This document shows, piece after piece, positions 13,867 to 22,519 of a stretch of 64,000 nt of DNA. Source of the stretch: Paraburkholderia sp. PGU19 (GTDB lineage: Bacteria; Pseudomonadota; Gammaproteobacteria; Burkholderiales; Burkholderiaceae); NCBI RefSeq assembly GCF_013426915.1, contig NZ_AP023180.1:2356001-2420000 (forward strand), in the 5' to 3' direction. Position numbers and translations under genes: made by a program. The notes under the pieces were generated by a model. That model was given only the letters and a program-made list of their open reading frames with translations, had not been told where the DNA came from and ran no database searches. The first letter of the stretch is position 1. Each line of letters begins with the position of its first letter.

Positions 13867-15468
13867 ATGGCAAACGCAAATTCCGCCGACGTCGTCGTAG
13901 TCGGCTCGGGCGTCGCGGGTAGTCTCATCGCGCATCAGATGGCGCTCGCGGGCGCCTCGGTGATCCTGCTCGAAGCCGGGCCGCGTCTGCAGCGCGGGCA
14001 GATCGTCGAGAACTTCCGCAATTCGCCTGCGAAATCGGACTTCGCGTCGCCGTATCCGTCGACGCCTTACGCGCCGCATCCGCAGTACTCGCCCGCCAAC
14101 AACTATCTGATCCAGAAGGGCGACTATCCGTACAACTCGCAGTATGTGCGGCTGGTCGGCGGCACCACCTGGCATTGGGCGGCTGCGACGTGGCGTCTGC
14201 TGCCGTCGGACTTTCAACTGAAGAAGCTGTACGGCGTGGGCCGCGACTGGCCTTATCCGTATGAAACGCTCGAACCGTGGTACTACGCCGCTGAAGTGCA
14301 ACTGGGCGTGTCCGGTCCCGATGCATCCGTCGATCTCGGCTCGCCGCGCTCGAAGCCCTATCCGATGACGGCCTTGCCGCTGTCGTACATGGACCAGCGT
14401 TTCTCCATCGTGCTCAACGCGAACGGCTTCAAGGTCGTGCCCGAGCCCGTCGCGCGCAACAGCCGTCCGTACGACGCGCGCCCCACCTGCTGCGGCAACA
14501 ACAACTGCATGCCGATCTGTCCGATCGGCGCGATGTACAACGGCATCGTGCATGCCGACAAGGCCGAACGCGCGGGCGCGAAGCTGATGGCGCAGGCCGT
14601 CGTCTACCGTGTCGAGGCGGACAACAAAGGGCTCATCACGGCCGTTCACTACAAGGACCCGAACGGCAACAGCACGCGCGTGACGGGCAAGCTGTTTGTG
14701 CTCGCGGCGAACGGCATCGAGACGCCGAAGCTGATGCTGATGTCGACCTCCGACACCTTCCCGCATGGCATCGGCAACAGATCCGATCAGGTGGGACGTA
14801 ACCTGATGGATCATCCCGGCACGGGCGTCACGTTTCTCGCGAACGAATCGTTGTGGCCGGGGCGCGGGCCGATGGAGATGACGTCGGTGGTGAACTTCCG
14901 CGACGGCGCGTTCCGCTCGGAGTACGCGGCGAAGAAGCTGCACGTGTCGAACGGTGTGCCGACCATGGCGATCGCCTCGGCCCTCCTTAAAGGCGGAATG
15001 ACGGGCGCCGAACTGGACCGGCAGATTCGCGACCGCGCCGCGCGCATGGTGACCATCAACAGTTTTCACGAGCATCTGCCCGAGCCGCAGAACCGCATCG
15101 TGCCTTCCACCGATCACAAGGACGCGCTCGGCATCGCGCAGCCCGAGATCTACTACTCGATCAACGATTACGTGAAGAAAAGCGCCGCGCACACGCATGA
15201 ACTGTATGCACAGATCGCCGGGCTGTTCGGCGGCACGGAGGTTTCGTTCGACGATACCTTCGCGCCGAACAATCACATCATGGGCACGACGATCATGGGC
15301 AGCGACGCCGCCAGTTCCGTCGTCGACGCCGACTGCCGCACGCACGATCACCCGAATCTGTTCATTGCGAGCAGCGGCGTGATGCCGGGCGCGGCGTCGG
15401 TGAACTGCACGCTGACGATCGCGGCGCTGTCGCTGAAGCTTGCCGACAAGCTCAAGCGCGAAATCTGA
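13867..15468 (+). CDS. FAD-dependent sugar dehydrogenase catalytic subunit (GMC family)
   Basis: 533-residue GMC-type flavoprotein that oxidises a sugar or polyol in the periplasm. N-terminal FAD-binding motif VVGSGVAGSLIA (residues 11-22); LVGGTTWHWAA (97-107). Cys208/209, Cys214 and Cys218 in CCGNNNCMPICPIGA match the 3Fe-4S ligand spacing known from the B. cepacia enzyme. C-terminal active-site His lies in NNHIMGTTIMG and Asn in SVNCTLTIAAL. There is no signal peptide, consistent with Tat hitchhiking on the small subunit. It sits 115 bp after the gamma gene and 13 bp before the cytochrome c subunit, so one operon is likely. Confidence 0.95.
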   Translation: MANANSADVVVVGSGVAGSLIAHQMALAGASVILLEAGPRLQRGQIVENFRNSPAKSDFASPYPSTPYAPHPQYSPANNYLIQKGDYPYNSQYVRLVGGTTWHWAAATWRLLPSDFQLKKLYGVGRDWPYPYETLEPWYYAAEVQLGVSGPDASVDLGSPRSKPYPMTALPLSYMDQRFSIVLNANGFKVVPEPVARNSRPYDARPTCCGNNNCMPICPIGAMYNGIVHADKAERAGAKLMAQAVVYRVEADNKGLITAVHYKDPNGNSTRVTGKLFVLAANGIETPKLMLMSTSDTFPHGIGNRSDQVGRNLMDHPGTGVTFLANESLWPGRGPMEMTSVVNFRDGAFRSEYAAKKLHVSNGVPTMAIASALLKGGMTGAELDRQIRDRAARMVTINSFHEHLPEPQNRIVPSTDHKDALGIAQPEIYYSINDYVKKSAAHTHELYAQIAGLFGGTEVSFDDTFAPNNHIMGTTIMGSDAASSVVDADCRTHDHPNLFIASSGVMPGAASVNCTLTIAALSLKLADKLKREI

Positions 15469-15481
15469 GGGTCCGTTGCCT

Positions 15482-16918
15482 ATGAAACGATCAGACGGAC
15501 ACGGCGGCAATCTCGATGCGGCGGTTTTCTCCGCGAGCCGGCGCGCGGCGCTCAAAGCGCGCCGCCAGGTATGGAAGATGGCGGCGCTCGCGGCGGCGTT
15601 CTCGCTGTTCGCGCTGTATCTCGCGTGGCTCGAAGTCTACGACGCCGAGCCGCGCCACACCGACGAATCGCCGCTCGGCGAGGCCGTCGCGCAGGCCAGC
15701 GCGCCTGCAGGCGGCGCGACGGGTCTGGGCCCCGATCTCGTCAAGCGCGGCGAATATCTGGCGCGCGCGGGCGATTGCATCGCCTGCCATACGTCGGACA
15801 AGGGGCGTCCGTTCGCGGGCGGCCGCGCGATCAGCACGCCGTTCGGCACGATCTATACGCCGAACCTCACGCCCGATCCGGACACGGGCATCGGCCGCTG
15901 GACGGACGCCGACTTCATGCGCGCGATGCACGAAGGCATCGGCAACGAGGGCCAGCGGCTTTATCCGGCGTTCCCGTATGTCGAATACACGAAGGTCACC
16001 GATCAGGACGTGCAGGCGATCCGCGCGTATCTGAACACGGTGGTGCCCGTGCGCTACACGCCGCCGTCGAACGATTTGCGCTTTCCGTTCAACCAGCGCT
16101 GGCTGATGGTCTTCTGGAACCTGCTCAACTTCGACGAAGGGCGCTTCGTGCCCGACCCGAAGCGGAGCGCCGAATGGAATCGCGGCGCGTATCTGGTCGA
16201 AGGGCTCACGCATTGCGAGGAGTGCCATACGCCGCGCAACTTCACGCAGGGCCTGAAAACGGGTGAACGTCTGTCGGGTGCGATCCAGGCCGGCTGGCAT
16301 GCGTACAACATCACGCCGCACAAGACGAGCGGGATCGGCGGCTGGTCGGATCAGGAGATCGCCAGCTATCTGTCGACAGGCATTGCGCAGGGCCGCGCGA
16401 GCGCGGCAGGCCCGATGGCCGACGTGGTCTCCAACAGCACGCAGTATCTGAACGGTGACGACCTGCGCTCGATCGCCATCTATCTGCGCGCGCTCGAGCC
16501 CATCGACCGGGGCGAGTCGCGCGCGCGTGCCGCATGGGGCTCGCCCGCGAGCGACGCCGTCGCGTTGCGCGGCGCGCGGATCGACGGCATAAACGGCGCG
16601 CAGTTATTCCTCGCGAACTGCGCGAGCTGCCACCACTGGACGGGCGAGGGCGTCGGCGCGAGCGCGCCGGGCGCATATCCGTCGCTGATCCATAACAGCG
16701 TCGCGGGCGCGAGCGACGCGAACAATCTGGCGATGGTGATCCTGCACGGCGTGCATCGCACGACGAAAGACGCCGACGTGCTGATGCCCGCGTTCGACCG
16801 CGAACTGACCGACGCGCAGATCGCCGCCGTCACGAACTACGTGACGAAGCAGTTCGGCAATCCCCGATCGACGCTGAGCGCCGAGCAGGTCGGCAGCCTG
16901 CGCGCCGTGCCGCAGTGA
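15482..16918 (+). CDS. Sugar dehydrogenase cytochrome c subunit (three haems)
   Basis: 478-residue multihaem cytochrome c that takes electrons from the flavoprotein and passes them to quinone or the respiratory chain. One N-terminal membrane anchor (WKMAALAAAFSLFALYLAWL, about 26-45) is followed by a periplasmic region with three CXXCH haem sites: CIACH, CEECH and CASCH, in three cytochrome c domains. The start MKRSDGHGG is preceded by GAGGG near the end of the previous gene. Third gene of the gamma-alpha-beta order typical of Burkholderia FAD-GDH. Confidence 0.94.
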   Translation: MKRSDGHGGNLDAAVFSASRRAALKARRQVWKMAALAAAFSLFALYLAWLEVYDAEPRHTDESPLGEAVAQASAPAGGATGLGPDLVKRGEYLARAGDCIACHTSDKGRPFAGGRAISTPFGTIYTPNLTPDPDTGIGRWTDADFMRAMHEGIGNEGQRLYPAFPYVEYTKVTDQDVQAIRAYLNTVVPVRYTPPSNDLRFPFNQRWLMVFWNLLNFDEGRFVPDPKRSAEWNRGAYLVEGLTHCEECHTPRNFTQGLKTGERLSGAIQAGWHAYNITPHKTSGIGGWSDQEIASYLSTGIAQGRASAAGPMADVVSNSTQYLNGDDLRSIAIYLRALEPIDRGESRARAAWGSPASDAVALRGARIDGINGAQLFLANCASCHHWTGEGVGASAPGAYPSLIHNSVAGASDANNLAMVILHGVHRTTKDADVLMPAFDRELTDAQIAAVTNYVTKQFGNPRSTLSAEQVGSLRAVPQ

Positions 16919-17090
16919 CGGCGCAGTGATCGTCCTGTGAGCGTGGCGACGGGCGTCTGCATTTTGGCGCGGTGCGAACGCGCGAAGCTGGCAAGCGCCT
17001 ATGCGATTCGCACGAATCCTGCTCACGAACGGCGTGCGAACGCGAGATGCCGCGCATACAGGGCTTGCGCGCTCGCACTATCATGGTGTT

Positions 17091-17828
17091 ATGGATTCCA
17101 CACTTGTCACCGTCGTCCAACATCATCCCGTCAACCGGACCGGACGCGATTTCGTCGTCGGCGATCTGCACGGCTGCGTCGACGCGCTGCGCTTCCTGTT
17201 GCGCGAGGTCGATTTCGATCCGTCGCGCGACCGGCTGTTCTCGGTCGGCGATCTGGTCGATCGCGGCTCGCAGTCGGAAGAGGCGCTGGCGCTGCTCGAC
17301 AAGCCCTGGTTCCATGCCGTGCTCGGCAATCACGAGGACGCGCTCTGCGCCGTTGCAGAAGGCAAGCTGAAGAAGCAGTGGTGGTATGGAATCGGCGGCC
17401 TGTGGAGCGTGGAGGTGCCCATCGAACGGCTGCGCGTCTATGCGCGGCGTCTGCGCGCGCTGCCGCTCGTGCGCGTGATCGGCTCGGGCAGCGAGCGCTT
17501 CAACGTGCTGCATGCGGAATTTCTCGGCTCGGACGCCGAACTCGACGCCGACACCCTCTCCGAAGAAGTCCGCCAGCAATTGCTGTGGGGCCGCAGCCTC
17601 GCCATGGGCGCCGGCGATCCGATGCGTCAGCTTGGGCTGTCGCTCACCTATTGCGGCCATACGCCCGTGCGCGAAGTGCAGCAGATCGGCGCGCAGATGT
17701 TCATCGATACAGGCGCATTCGGTCCCGGCGGCAAGTTGACCCTCGTCGAGGCGCGCACGACGAAGCGCTGGTCGGTGACGGTCGAACTGGCGCGCTCGGT
17801 CGGCGCTTCGGCGCTGGCGCTGCCTTGA
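17091..17828 (+). CDS. PPP-family serine/threonine protein phosphatase
   Basis: 245-residue calcineurin-like phosphoesterase of the lambda-phosphatase/PrpA type. The metal-binding motifs are GDLHGCVDAL, VGDLVDRGSQSEEAL, LGNHEDAL and CGHTPV, all present and in order. It is likely a cytoplasmic protein phosphatase or nucleotide phosphatase; the substrate cannot be inferred. The start MDSTLVTVV was chosen because the upstream in-frame extension is Arg-rich shadow; an upstream ATG at 17001 is possible. It stands alone between the sugar dehydrogenase operon and a convergent toxin-antitoxin pair. Confidence 0.88.
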   Translation: MDSTLVTVVQHHPVNRTGRDFVVGDLHGCVDALRFLLREVDFDPSRDRLFSVGDLVDRGSQSEEALALLDKPWFHAVLGNHEDALCAVAEGKLKKQWWYGIGGLWSVEVPIERLRVYARRLRALPLVRVIGSGSERFNVLHAEFLGSDAELDADTLSEEVRQQLLWGRSLAMGAGDPMRQLGLSLTYCGHTPVREVQQIGAQMFIDTGAFGPGGKLTLVEARTTKRWSVTVELARSVGASALALP

Positions 17829-17867
17829 GCGCTTTGATGTGCTCAAGCGCTTCCGGCGCCGCTGCCT

Positions 17868-18569
17868 TTACCCCACCTGATTCAGTTCGAAGACGATATC
17901 GACGGCACTGCCGTTCCAGTTGTATTCCAGATACGCCGCGTGATGGCAGTCGCGCAGCAGCGTCGTCTTGAACGCGGCGAGACATTCGCCACCCGCGTCC
18001 CGCACCGACGGATACACGATCCCCGGCGCGCCCGCCTCGCGCGCCGCGCGGCCGAGCGCCTGGCCGGGTGTGTAGTCGTTCGGCGACAGCACCGATGCAT
18101 CGACCGATCCCGCATCGCGCAGGTCCACCACGCCGCCTTGCGCCATCACCGTGTAGAGGCGCATCTGCTGGCGCATCGGCGGCTCCTGCGTGGCGGCGAG
18201 GAAAAGACCCGAGTGATAGCGCGTTTCAGCGATCGCGGTTTCGCGCGAGCGCGCGCAATAGAACACGCCGTACGAGCCGTCCGAGAAGCGGCTGCCTTGC
18301 GGATTCAGATGCGTGAGCGCGGCCATGATCGGGCCGTAGCCGGGACCGAAGCGCCGTTCCTCGCGCGGCACGAGATCGAGATCGCCGACTTCGGTGCGGA
18401 CTCGGTCGTTGGTCATGGCTTCGAGCGCGTAGAGTGCTTCGAAGTCTTCGGGCGACGCGACGCGGTCGAACAGGTTGACGGCGGGAAAGCGCGTGGGGAT
18501 CACGCGGAACGCAGGTGTCCAGGCGAGCGAAGCCACACGCCATTGGTCTTGCCATTGCAGTTCAGTCAC
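17868..18569 (-). CDS. RES-domain toxin
   Basis: 233-residue RES-family protein, the toxin of RES-Xre (MbcT/ParT-like) type II modules. Characterised members degrade NAD+ or ADP-ribosylate host proteins. The conserved Arg-Tyr-Glu-Ser features can be seen: FRVIPTRFP near residues 20-28, FSDGSYGVFYCA, and AIAETRYHSG. The start is a GTG at 18567-18569 that overlaps the antitoxin stop (GTGA), a typical translationally coupled arrangement; the longer ORF upstream is only the antitoxin in another frame. Full length with all motif regions, so probably an active module. Confidence 0.88.
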   Translation of the reverse strand: MTELQWQDQWRVASLAWTPAFRVIPTRFPAVNLFDRVASPEDFEALYALEAMTNDRVRTEVGDLDLVPREERRFGPGYGPIMAALTHLNPQGSRFSDGSYGVFYCARSRETAIAETRYHSGLFLAATQEPPMRQQMRLYTVMAQGGVVDLRDAGSVDASVLSPNDYTPGQALGRAAREAGAPGIVYPSVRDAGGECLAAFKTTLLRDCHHAAYLEYNWNGSAVDIVFELNQVG

Positions 18570-19003
18570 GCCCAGCCGCCTCGCATTGCGTCGAGATACT
18601 GGCGCACGGCCACGAGGTCGCTGATGTTGCCCGCCAGCATGCGGTCGAGCGCGCGGCGGCCGCCGAATGGCGGCGCGCTGTTGGGGCGCTTGATCCATGT
18701 ATCGGCGGCGGCAGGCTGCGGCAGCAGGATTTGCAGCGCCTTGTAGATGCCGAGCAGAAGAGACAGCCGCTCCAGCGTGTCGCGGCCGAGGCGCGCCGTT
18801 TGCGGCGCGTTCTTCCATTTGAAGAAGGTGGAGCGGCCCGGCGAGCCGAGCAGGATGATCTGCTCTTCGGCGCTCAACTCCCAGTCGCGCGCGATGTTGA
18901 AGAACGCGCGCAGACCGGCGGCGGACATGTCCGCCATGGAGGGTTCGGCGGGCGGTCGTCGCAACGGTCGTTCGGCGCTCGAGTAATGGGCAGCGGAAGA
19001 CAT
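18566..19003 (-). CDS. Xre/MbcA/ParS-type antitoxin
   Basis: 145-residue antitoxin partner of the RES toxin. The N-terminal half (about 45-95) is a helix-turn-helix-like region (LSAEEQIILLGSPGRSTFFKW) and the C-terminal part (about 98-145, with PNSAPPFGGRRALDRMLAG and VRQYLDAMRGGW) matches the toxin-neutralising domain of the MbcA/ParS/Xre family. It precedes and overlaps the toxin by 4 bp. It probably autoregulates the promoter just upstream at 19034-19061. Confidence 0.87.
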   Translation of the reverse strand: MSSAAHYSSAERPLRRPPAEPSMADMSAAGLRAFFNIARDWELSAEEQIILLGSPGRSTFFKWKNAPQTARLGRDTLERLSLLLGIYKALQILLPQPAAADTWIKRPNSAPPFGGRRALDRMLAGNISDLVAVRQYLDAMRGGWA

Positions 19004-19033
19004 GATCGGAGTCCTGAGTTGAACTTTTTTAAC

Positions 19034-19061
19034 ATCTTAGTCTATATGTGGATTAATGCAA
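19034..19061 (-). promoter_or_regulatory. Promoter of the RES-Xre module
   Basis: On the minus strand TTGCAT (-35, 19056-19061) and TAAGAT (-10, 19034-19039) are separated by 16 bp and lie about 30 bp before the antitoxin start. The imperfect dyad GTTAAAAAAGTTCAAC just downstream (about 19018-19033) is a plausible antitoxin operator. Confidence 0.45.
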
Positions 19062-19070
19062 GCGCGGCTG

Positions 19071-19076
19071 TATAAT
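19071..19076 (+). promoter_or_regulatory. -10 box (TATAAT) of the small secreted protein gene
   Basis: A perfect TATAAT lies 31 bp before the GTG start at 19108; no good -35 is visible. It is divergent from, and nearly overlaps, the toxin-antitoxin promoter, so the two could be co-regulated. Confidence 0.4.
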
Positions 19077-19107
19077 CCGGCCTCCAGTTTTTTGCACGGA
19101 GACTGCG

Positions 19108-19518
19108 GTGTCGCTGCGTTCGAAGGTGTGGGTATCGGTTGGTTTGCTGTGCGTGTCGATGGCGGCGCGCGCCGAGTACAAGGAAGTGTGGAATCCGCCT
19201 GAGGCCGCGCAGCACGCGAGGCATTCGAAGCATGCGGCTAGTTCCGCTGGTTCGGGTGCGGCGAAAGCCGTGCATCAGGGCAATTCCACGCCGCACGTGA
19301 AGGTGGCAGCAAAGGCTTCCATCCCGTCTGGGAAAACCAAAAAGACTAGCGCCGCCGTCAAAACGGCTCATGCGCCTGCGCCGCAAGATTCATCGCAAAA
19401 GCCTGCGCGCGCAAAACCAGTCGTGGCAGCGGCCAAGCCTCACCAGGTGGCGCAGAGGAGCGCGCCGCAAATCAGCAGCGCACAACCCCCGCGCGAACTT
19501 CCGCCGATCCTCCACTAG
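19108..19518 (+). CDS. Small secreted Lys/Ala-rich hypothetical protein
   Basis: 136-residue protein with a clear Sec signal (VWVSVGLLCVSMAARA, cleavage near residue 22) and a mature part made almost entirely of Ala, Lys, Ser, Pro, His and Gln, so basic and probably disordered. GTG start with GGAG 6 bp upstream and a TATAAT promoter. No family recognised. The low complexity suggests a periplasmic or cell-surface linker-type protein. It lies between a toxin-antitoxin module and a convergent LysR gene. Confidence 0.6.
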   Translation: MSLRSKVWVSVGLLCVSMAARAEYKEVWNPPEAAQHARHSKHAASSAGSGAAKAVHQGNSTPHVKVAAKASIPSGKTKKTSAAVKTAHAPAPQDSSQKPARAKPVVAAAKPHQVAQRSAPQISSAQPPRELPPILH

Positions 19519-19532
19519 CTTCCGTCAGCGCC

Positions 19533-20384
19533 TCACTGCGCGATCAACCCGTTCGCCACGAGCCTCAACGACTCGACCGAACGCGCGTCGCGCACGCGCG
19601 AGTGCAACGTCACACGCGATTCCGGCAACGCCGGCAATCCAAGCCGCGCACCTGAATCGACCAGTCCGCGCGGCGCGACCCGCCTTGCCAGCGGCGACAC
19701 GGCGAGCCCAGCCGCAGCCGCTGCGCCGACGGCCTGCACGCCGCCGCCGACGAACGCCTCGCGCCACGCGATGCCCGCGCCGTCCAGCGTGCGCAGCGAG
19801 ATCGAGCGCACGTTGCAGGGCGCGGCGAGCAGCGCCAGCGGCAGCGGCTCGCCCGCGCGGGGCTGCCATTCTGGCGTCGCGAGCCACGACAGCGGCTCGG
19901 TGAAGAGCAACTGGCCGTCTTGGCGCGGTACGTCGTCGGGCTCCGAGCGCACGACCACGGCATCGAGCCGCCGTTCGTCGAACTGCTGCAACAGCGTCGC
20001 CGACAACCCCATGTGCAGTTCCAGCACCAGCCCCGGATCATGGGCATTGACGCGCGCGAGCAGCGCCGCGAGGTCGGTTCCCGCCACATGCTCGCTCAAG
20101 CCCAGCGCGAGTCGCCGTCTGTCGGCGGATAACGCGCTGAGCGCGCGGTCGTGCGCGCCCAGCAGGTCGCGTGCGCCGTCGAGAAACGCCTGGCCATGAT
20201 CCGACAGCCGCACGACGCGCGGCGTGCGCTCCAGCAAAGGCTTGCCCAGATGCGCTTCGAGCCGTTTCAGCTTGAGGCTGACGGCGGATTGCGTGGTGTC
20301 GAGAGCGTCTGCGGCGCGGGTGAAGCTGCGCAAATCCGCGACCAGTACGAAAGCGCGCACTGCATCGAGATCGAGTACTTTCAT
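19533..20384 (-). CDS. LysR-family transcriptional regulator
   Basis: 283-residue LTTR. N-terminal winged helix-turn-helix (about 5-62, RSFTRAADALDTTQSAVSLKLKRLE) followed by an effector-binding domain (about 88-280). Divergent from the tautomerase gene with 98 bp between start codons, a usual LTTR arrangement, so the tautomerase is its most likely target. The effector is unknown. The AT-rich gap (ATGAAAATAGATGAAATATTC) would hold both promoters and the T-N11-A type site. Confidence 0.9.
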   Translation of the reverse strand: MKVLDLDAVRAFVLVADLRSFTRAADALDTTQSAVSLKLKRLEAHLGKPLLERTPRVVRLSDHGQAFLDGARDLLGAHDRALSALSADRRRLALGLSEHVAGTDLAALLARVNAHDPGLVLELHMGLSATLLQQFDERRLDAVVVRSEPDDVPRQDGQLLFTEPLSWLATPEWQPRAGEPLPLALLAAPCNVRSISLRTLDGAGIAWREAFVGGGVQAVGAAAAAGLAVSPLARRVAPRGLVDSGARLGLPALPESRVTLHSRVRDARSVESLRLVANGLIAQ

Positions 20385-20482
20385 TTCAGATGAAAATAGA
20401 TGAAATATTCAGCCATATCTGTTCATTATGATAGGCGCGAACTAACCTGAATGCACTTTCTGGTCATTCATAGGAGTTCGAC

Positions 20483-20866
20483 ATGCCTTTCACCCGCATC
20501 TCAGTTCGCGCCGGCAAGCCCGCTGCTTATCGCCAGGCGCTCACGCAAGGCATCCAGCGCGCGCTGATCGCCGAGTTCAACGTCCCCGAGGACGACATCT
20601 TCATGGTCATCACCGAGCACGACGACAGCAACTTCGTCTATGACCGCAACTATCTTGGCATCGCGCGCAGCGACGATTTCGTGCTGATCCAGCTCACCGT
20701 GACCAACAGCCGGACGCAGGAGCAGAAAAAAGCGCTCTACAAGCGCATCGCCGACAACCTCGCCGAGCATCCGGGCGTGCGGCGCGAGGATGTGTTTATC
20801 AATCTCGTCGAAGTGCTGAAGGAAAACTGGTCGTTCGGCAACGGGATCGCGCAGTACGCGCTCTGA
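20483..20866 (+). CDS. Tautomerase family protein
   Basis: 127-residue member of the tautomerase/MIF superfamily (Tautomerase_2-like). Pro2, the catalytic base after Met removal, is present (MPFTRISVRAGKP), and the fold signatures EDDIFMVITEH and VFINLVEVLKENWSFGNG fit the long-form family. The physiological substrate is unknown; such enzymes act on enol/keto acids or dehalogenate acrylates. A GGAG sits before the ATG. It is divergent from a LysR gene that probably controls it. Confidence 0.85.
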   Translation: MPFTRISVRAGKPAAYRQALTQGIQRALIAEFNVPEDDIFMVITEHDDSNFVYDRNYLGIARSDDFVLIQLTVTNSRTQEQKKALYKRIADNLAEHPGVRREDVFINLVEVLKENWSFGNGIAQYAL

Positions 20867-20900
20867 GCGTTCGCGCCACGGCTTGCGTGCGGTCGGCGGA

Positions 20901-20928
20901 AGGTGCGTCGCTATAATGGTTTGCACCT
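20901..20928 (+). promoter_or_regulatory. modE promoter with flanking dyad
   Basis: TATAAT (20912-20917) lies 44 bp before the modE start and is bracketed by AGGTGC (20901-20906) and its reverse complement GCACCT (20923-20928). A protein bound to this dyad would cover the -10 box. No clear -35. Confidence 0.4.
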
Positions 20929-20961
20929 TCATCCGTTCTTCAGCCGACGCGCACGCGAGCC

Positions 20962-21798
20962 ATGACATCCGATAACAACGACGCTTCCCACGACGATTTG
21001 CAATTTGGCGGTTCCGTCTGGTTCCGCTCCGGCGAGCAGGCGCTCGGCGGCACGCAGCGCATTGCGCTGCTGGCGGCGATCGGCGAAACGGGCTCGATCA
21101 CGGGCGCGGCCAAAGCCATCGGCATGAGCTACAAGGCCGCGTGGGATGCCGTCGACGCGATGAACAACCTCGCGGGCGAAACACTCGTGATCCGCTCGAC
21201 GGGCGGCAAGGGCGGCGGCGGCACGAGGCTCACGCCGCGCGCGCTCACGCTGATTGACACGTTTCGTGCTGTCGAGCGCGAGCACCGGCTGTTTCTCGAA
21301 CGCGCGGGCGCGGCGATCGCCGGTTTCTCCGACGACTGGCAACTGATCGGCCGAATCGGCATGAAGGCGAGCGCGCGCAACCAGTGGTACGGCAAGGTCA
21401 GCGCGATCCAGCGCGGCACGGTCAACGATGAAGTCTCGCTGGCATTGCCCGGCGGGCAGTCCGTCGTCGCCGTCGTCACGCACGAAAGCACGGAGACGCT
21501 GGGACTTGCCGTCGGCGCGGAGGCGGTCGCGCTCGTCAAGGCGTCGTCGGTGCTGCTGGTTGCAGGCGACGGTTCGGCGGAACGACTGTCGACGCGTAAT
21601 CGCCTGCGCGGAACGGTATCGGCCGTGCAGCGTGGCGCCGTGAATGCCGAAGTGTCGTTGACGCTCGAGGGCGGCGCAGTCGTGACGGCCGTCGTCACGA
21701 ATGAGAGCGTCGCGGAACTGGGCATCGCCGAAGGGCAGGCGCTCGTGGCCGCGTTCAAGGCGTCGAGCGTGATTCTGGGCGTGACGGCCCAGGCTTAA
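20962..21798 (+). CDS. modE: Molybdate-responsive regulator ModE
   Basis: 278-residue ModE. The N-terminal winged HTH (about 20-120, with GSITGAAKAIGMSYKAAWDAVD) represses the molybdate transport genes when molybdate is bound. The C-terminal half holds two tandem TOBE (Mop) repeats (about 132-198 and 208-275; both contain SARNQWYGKV/STRNRLRGTV-like starts) that bind oxyanion. It is convergent with modABC, which it should control. Full-length two-TOBE form. Confidence 0.95.
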   Translation: MTSDNNDASHDDLQFGGSVWFRSGEQALGGTQRIALLAAIGETGSITGAAKAIGMSYKAAWDAVDAMNNLAGETLVIRSTGGKGGGGTRLTPRALTLIDTFRAVEREHRLFLERAGAAIAGFSDDWQLIGRIGMKASARNQWYGKVSAIQRGTVNDEVSLALPGGQSVVAVVTHESTETLGLAVGAEAVALVKASSVLLVAGDGSAERLSTRNRLRGTVSAVQRGAVNAEVSLTLEGGAVVTAVVTNESVAELGIAEGQALVAAFKASSVILGVTAQA

Positions 21799-21816
21799 CT
21801 AGGGCGGCGCGGTCTG

Positions 21817-22518
21817 CTAGGACACCGTGCGCGGATAGCCCGCGAACGGCGCGTTCTCGCGCACGCTGCCGTCATACACCTGCACGACCTGATCGCCGAA
21901 TGCGGCGACATCGTCGGGATCGTGCGTGATCAACAGCATGGGAATGTCGAGCCGCGTCTGCAGGTCGGACAGTTCGTGCCGCATGCGCGCGCGCAGCGCG
22001 TAATCGAGCGCGGAAAACGGCTCGTCGAGCAGCAACAGGCGCGGCTGCGCGACGAGCGCCCGCGCCAGCGCCACGCGTTGCTTTTGCCCGCCCGAAAGCT
22101 GCGCCGGGTGATGACCGGCCACCGTTTTCAGATCGAGCGCGTCGAGCCAGTAGTCGATCTGCGGATGTGAAAAACGTCTCCCCGGATTCAACCAGCCTGT
22201 GTGCATTCCAAAACCGATGTTCTGCCGCACGTTCAGATGCGGGAACAGCGCGTAGTCCTGAAAGAGGTAGGCGAGACGGCGCGCCTGCGGCTTCTGGTCG
22301 ATGCCGCGCGCGCTGTCGAAGAGCGGGTCGCCGTGCAGCACGATCTGGCCTTCGTCGGGACGCAGCAGGCCGGCGATTGCCTGCAGCGTCAGGCTCTTGC
22401 CCGCACCCGACGGCCCGAACAGCACCATGCGTTGCGCGCTCGCGGTGAACGACACATCGAGCGTGAACTGACGTTCGGCCGTGCGCAGCGTTTTGCGGAT
22501 ATCGACGGTGAGCGGCAT
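21817..22518 (-). CDS. modC: Molybdate ABC transporter ATPase ModC
   Basis: 233-residue ATP-binding subunit. Walker A GPSGAGKS (35-42), Q-loop LFQDYALFPH, signature LSGGQKQR, Walker B LLLLDEPFSAL and switch His in LLITHD are all present. It is shorter than the E. coli ModC of about 350 aa because the C-terminal TOBE/Mop domain is missing; anion sensing may rest on ModE alone. The gene begins 1 nt after the modB stop. Confidence 0.93.
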   Translation of the reverse strand: MPLTVDIRKTLRTAERQFTLDVSFTASAQRMVLFGPSGAGKSLTLQAIAGLLRPDEGQIVLHGDPLFDSARGIDQKPQARRLAYLFQDYALFPHLNVRQNIGFGMHTGWLNPGRRFSHPQIDYWLDALDLKTVAGHHPAQLSGGQKQRVALARALVAQPRLLLLDEPFSALDYALRARMRHELSDLQTRLDIPMLLITHDPDDVAAFGDQVVQVYDGSVRENAPFAGYPRTVS

Positions 22519-22519
22519 G

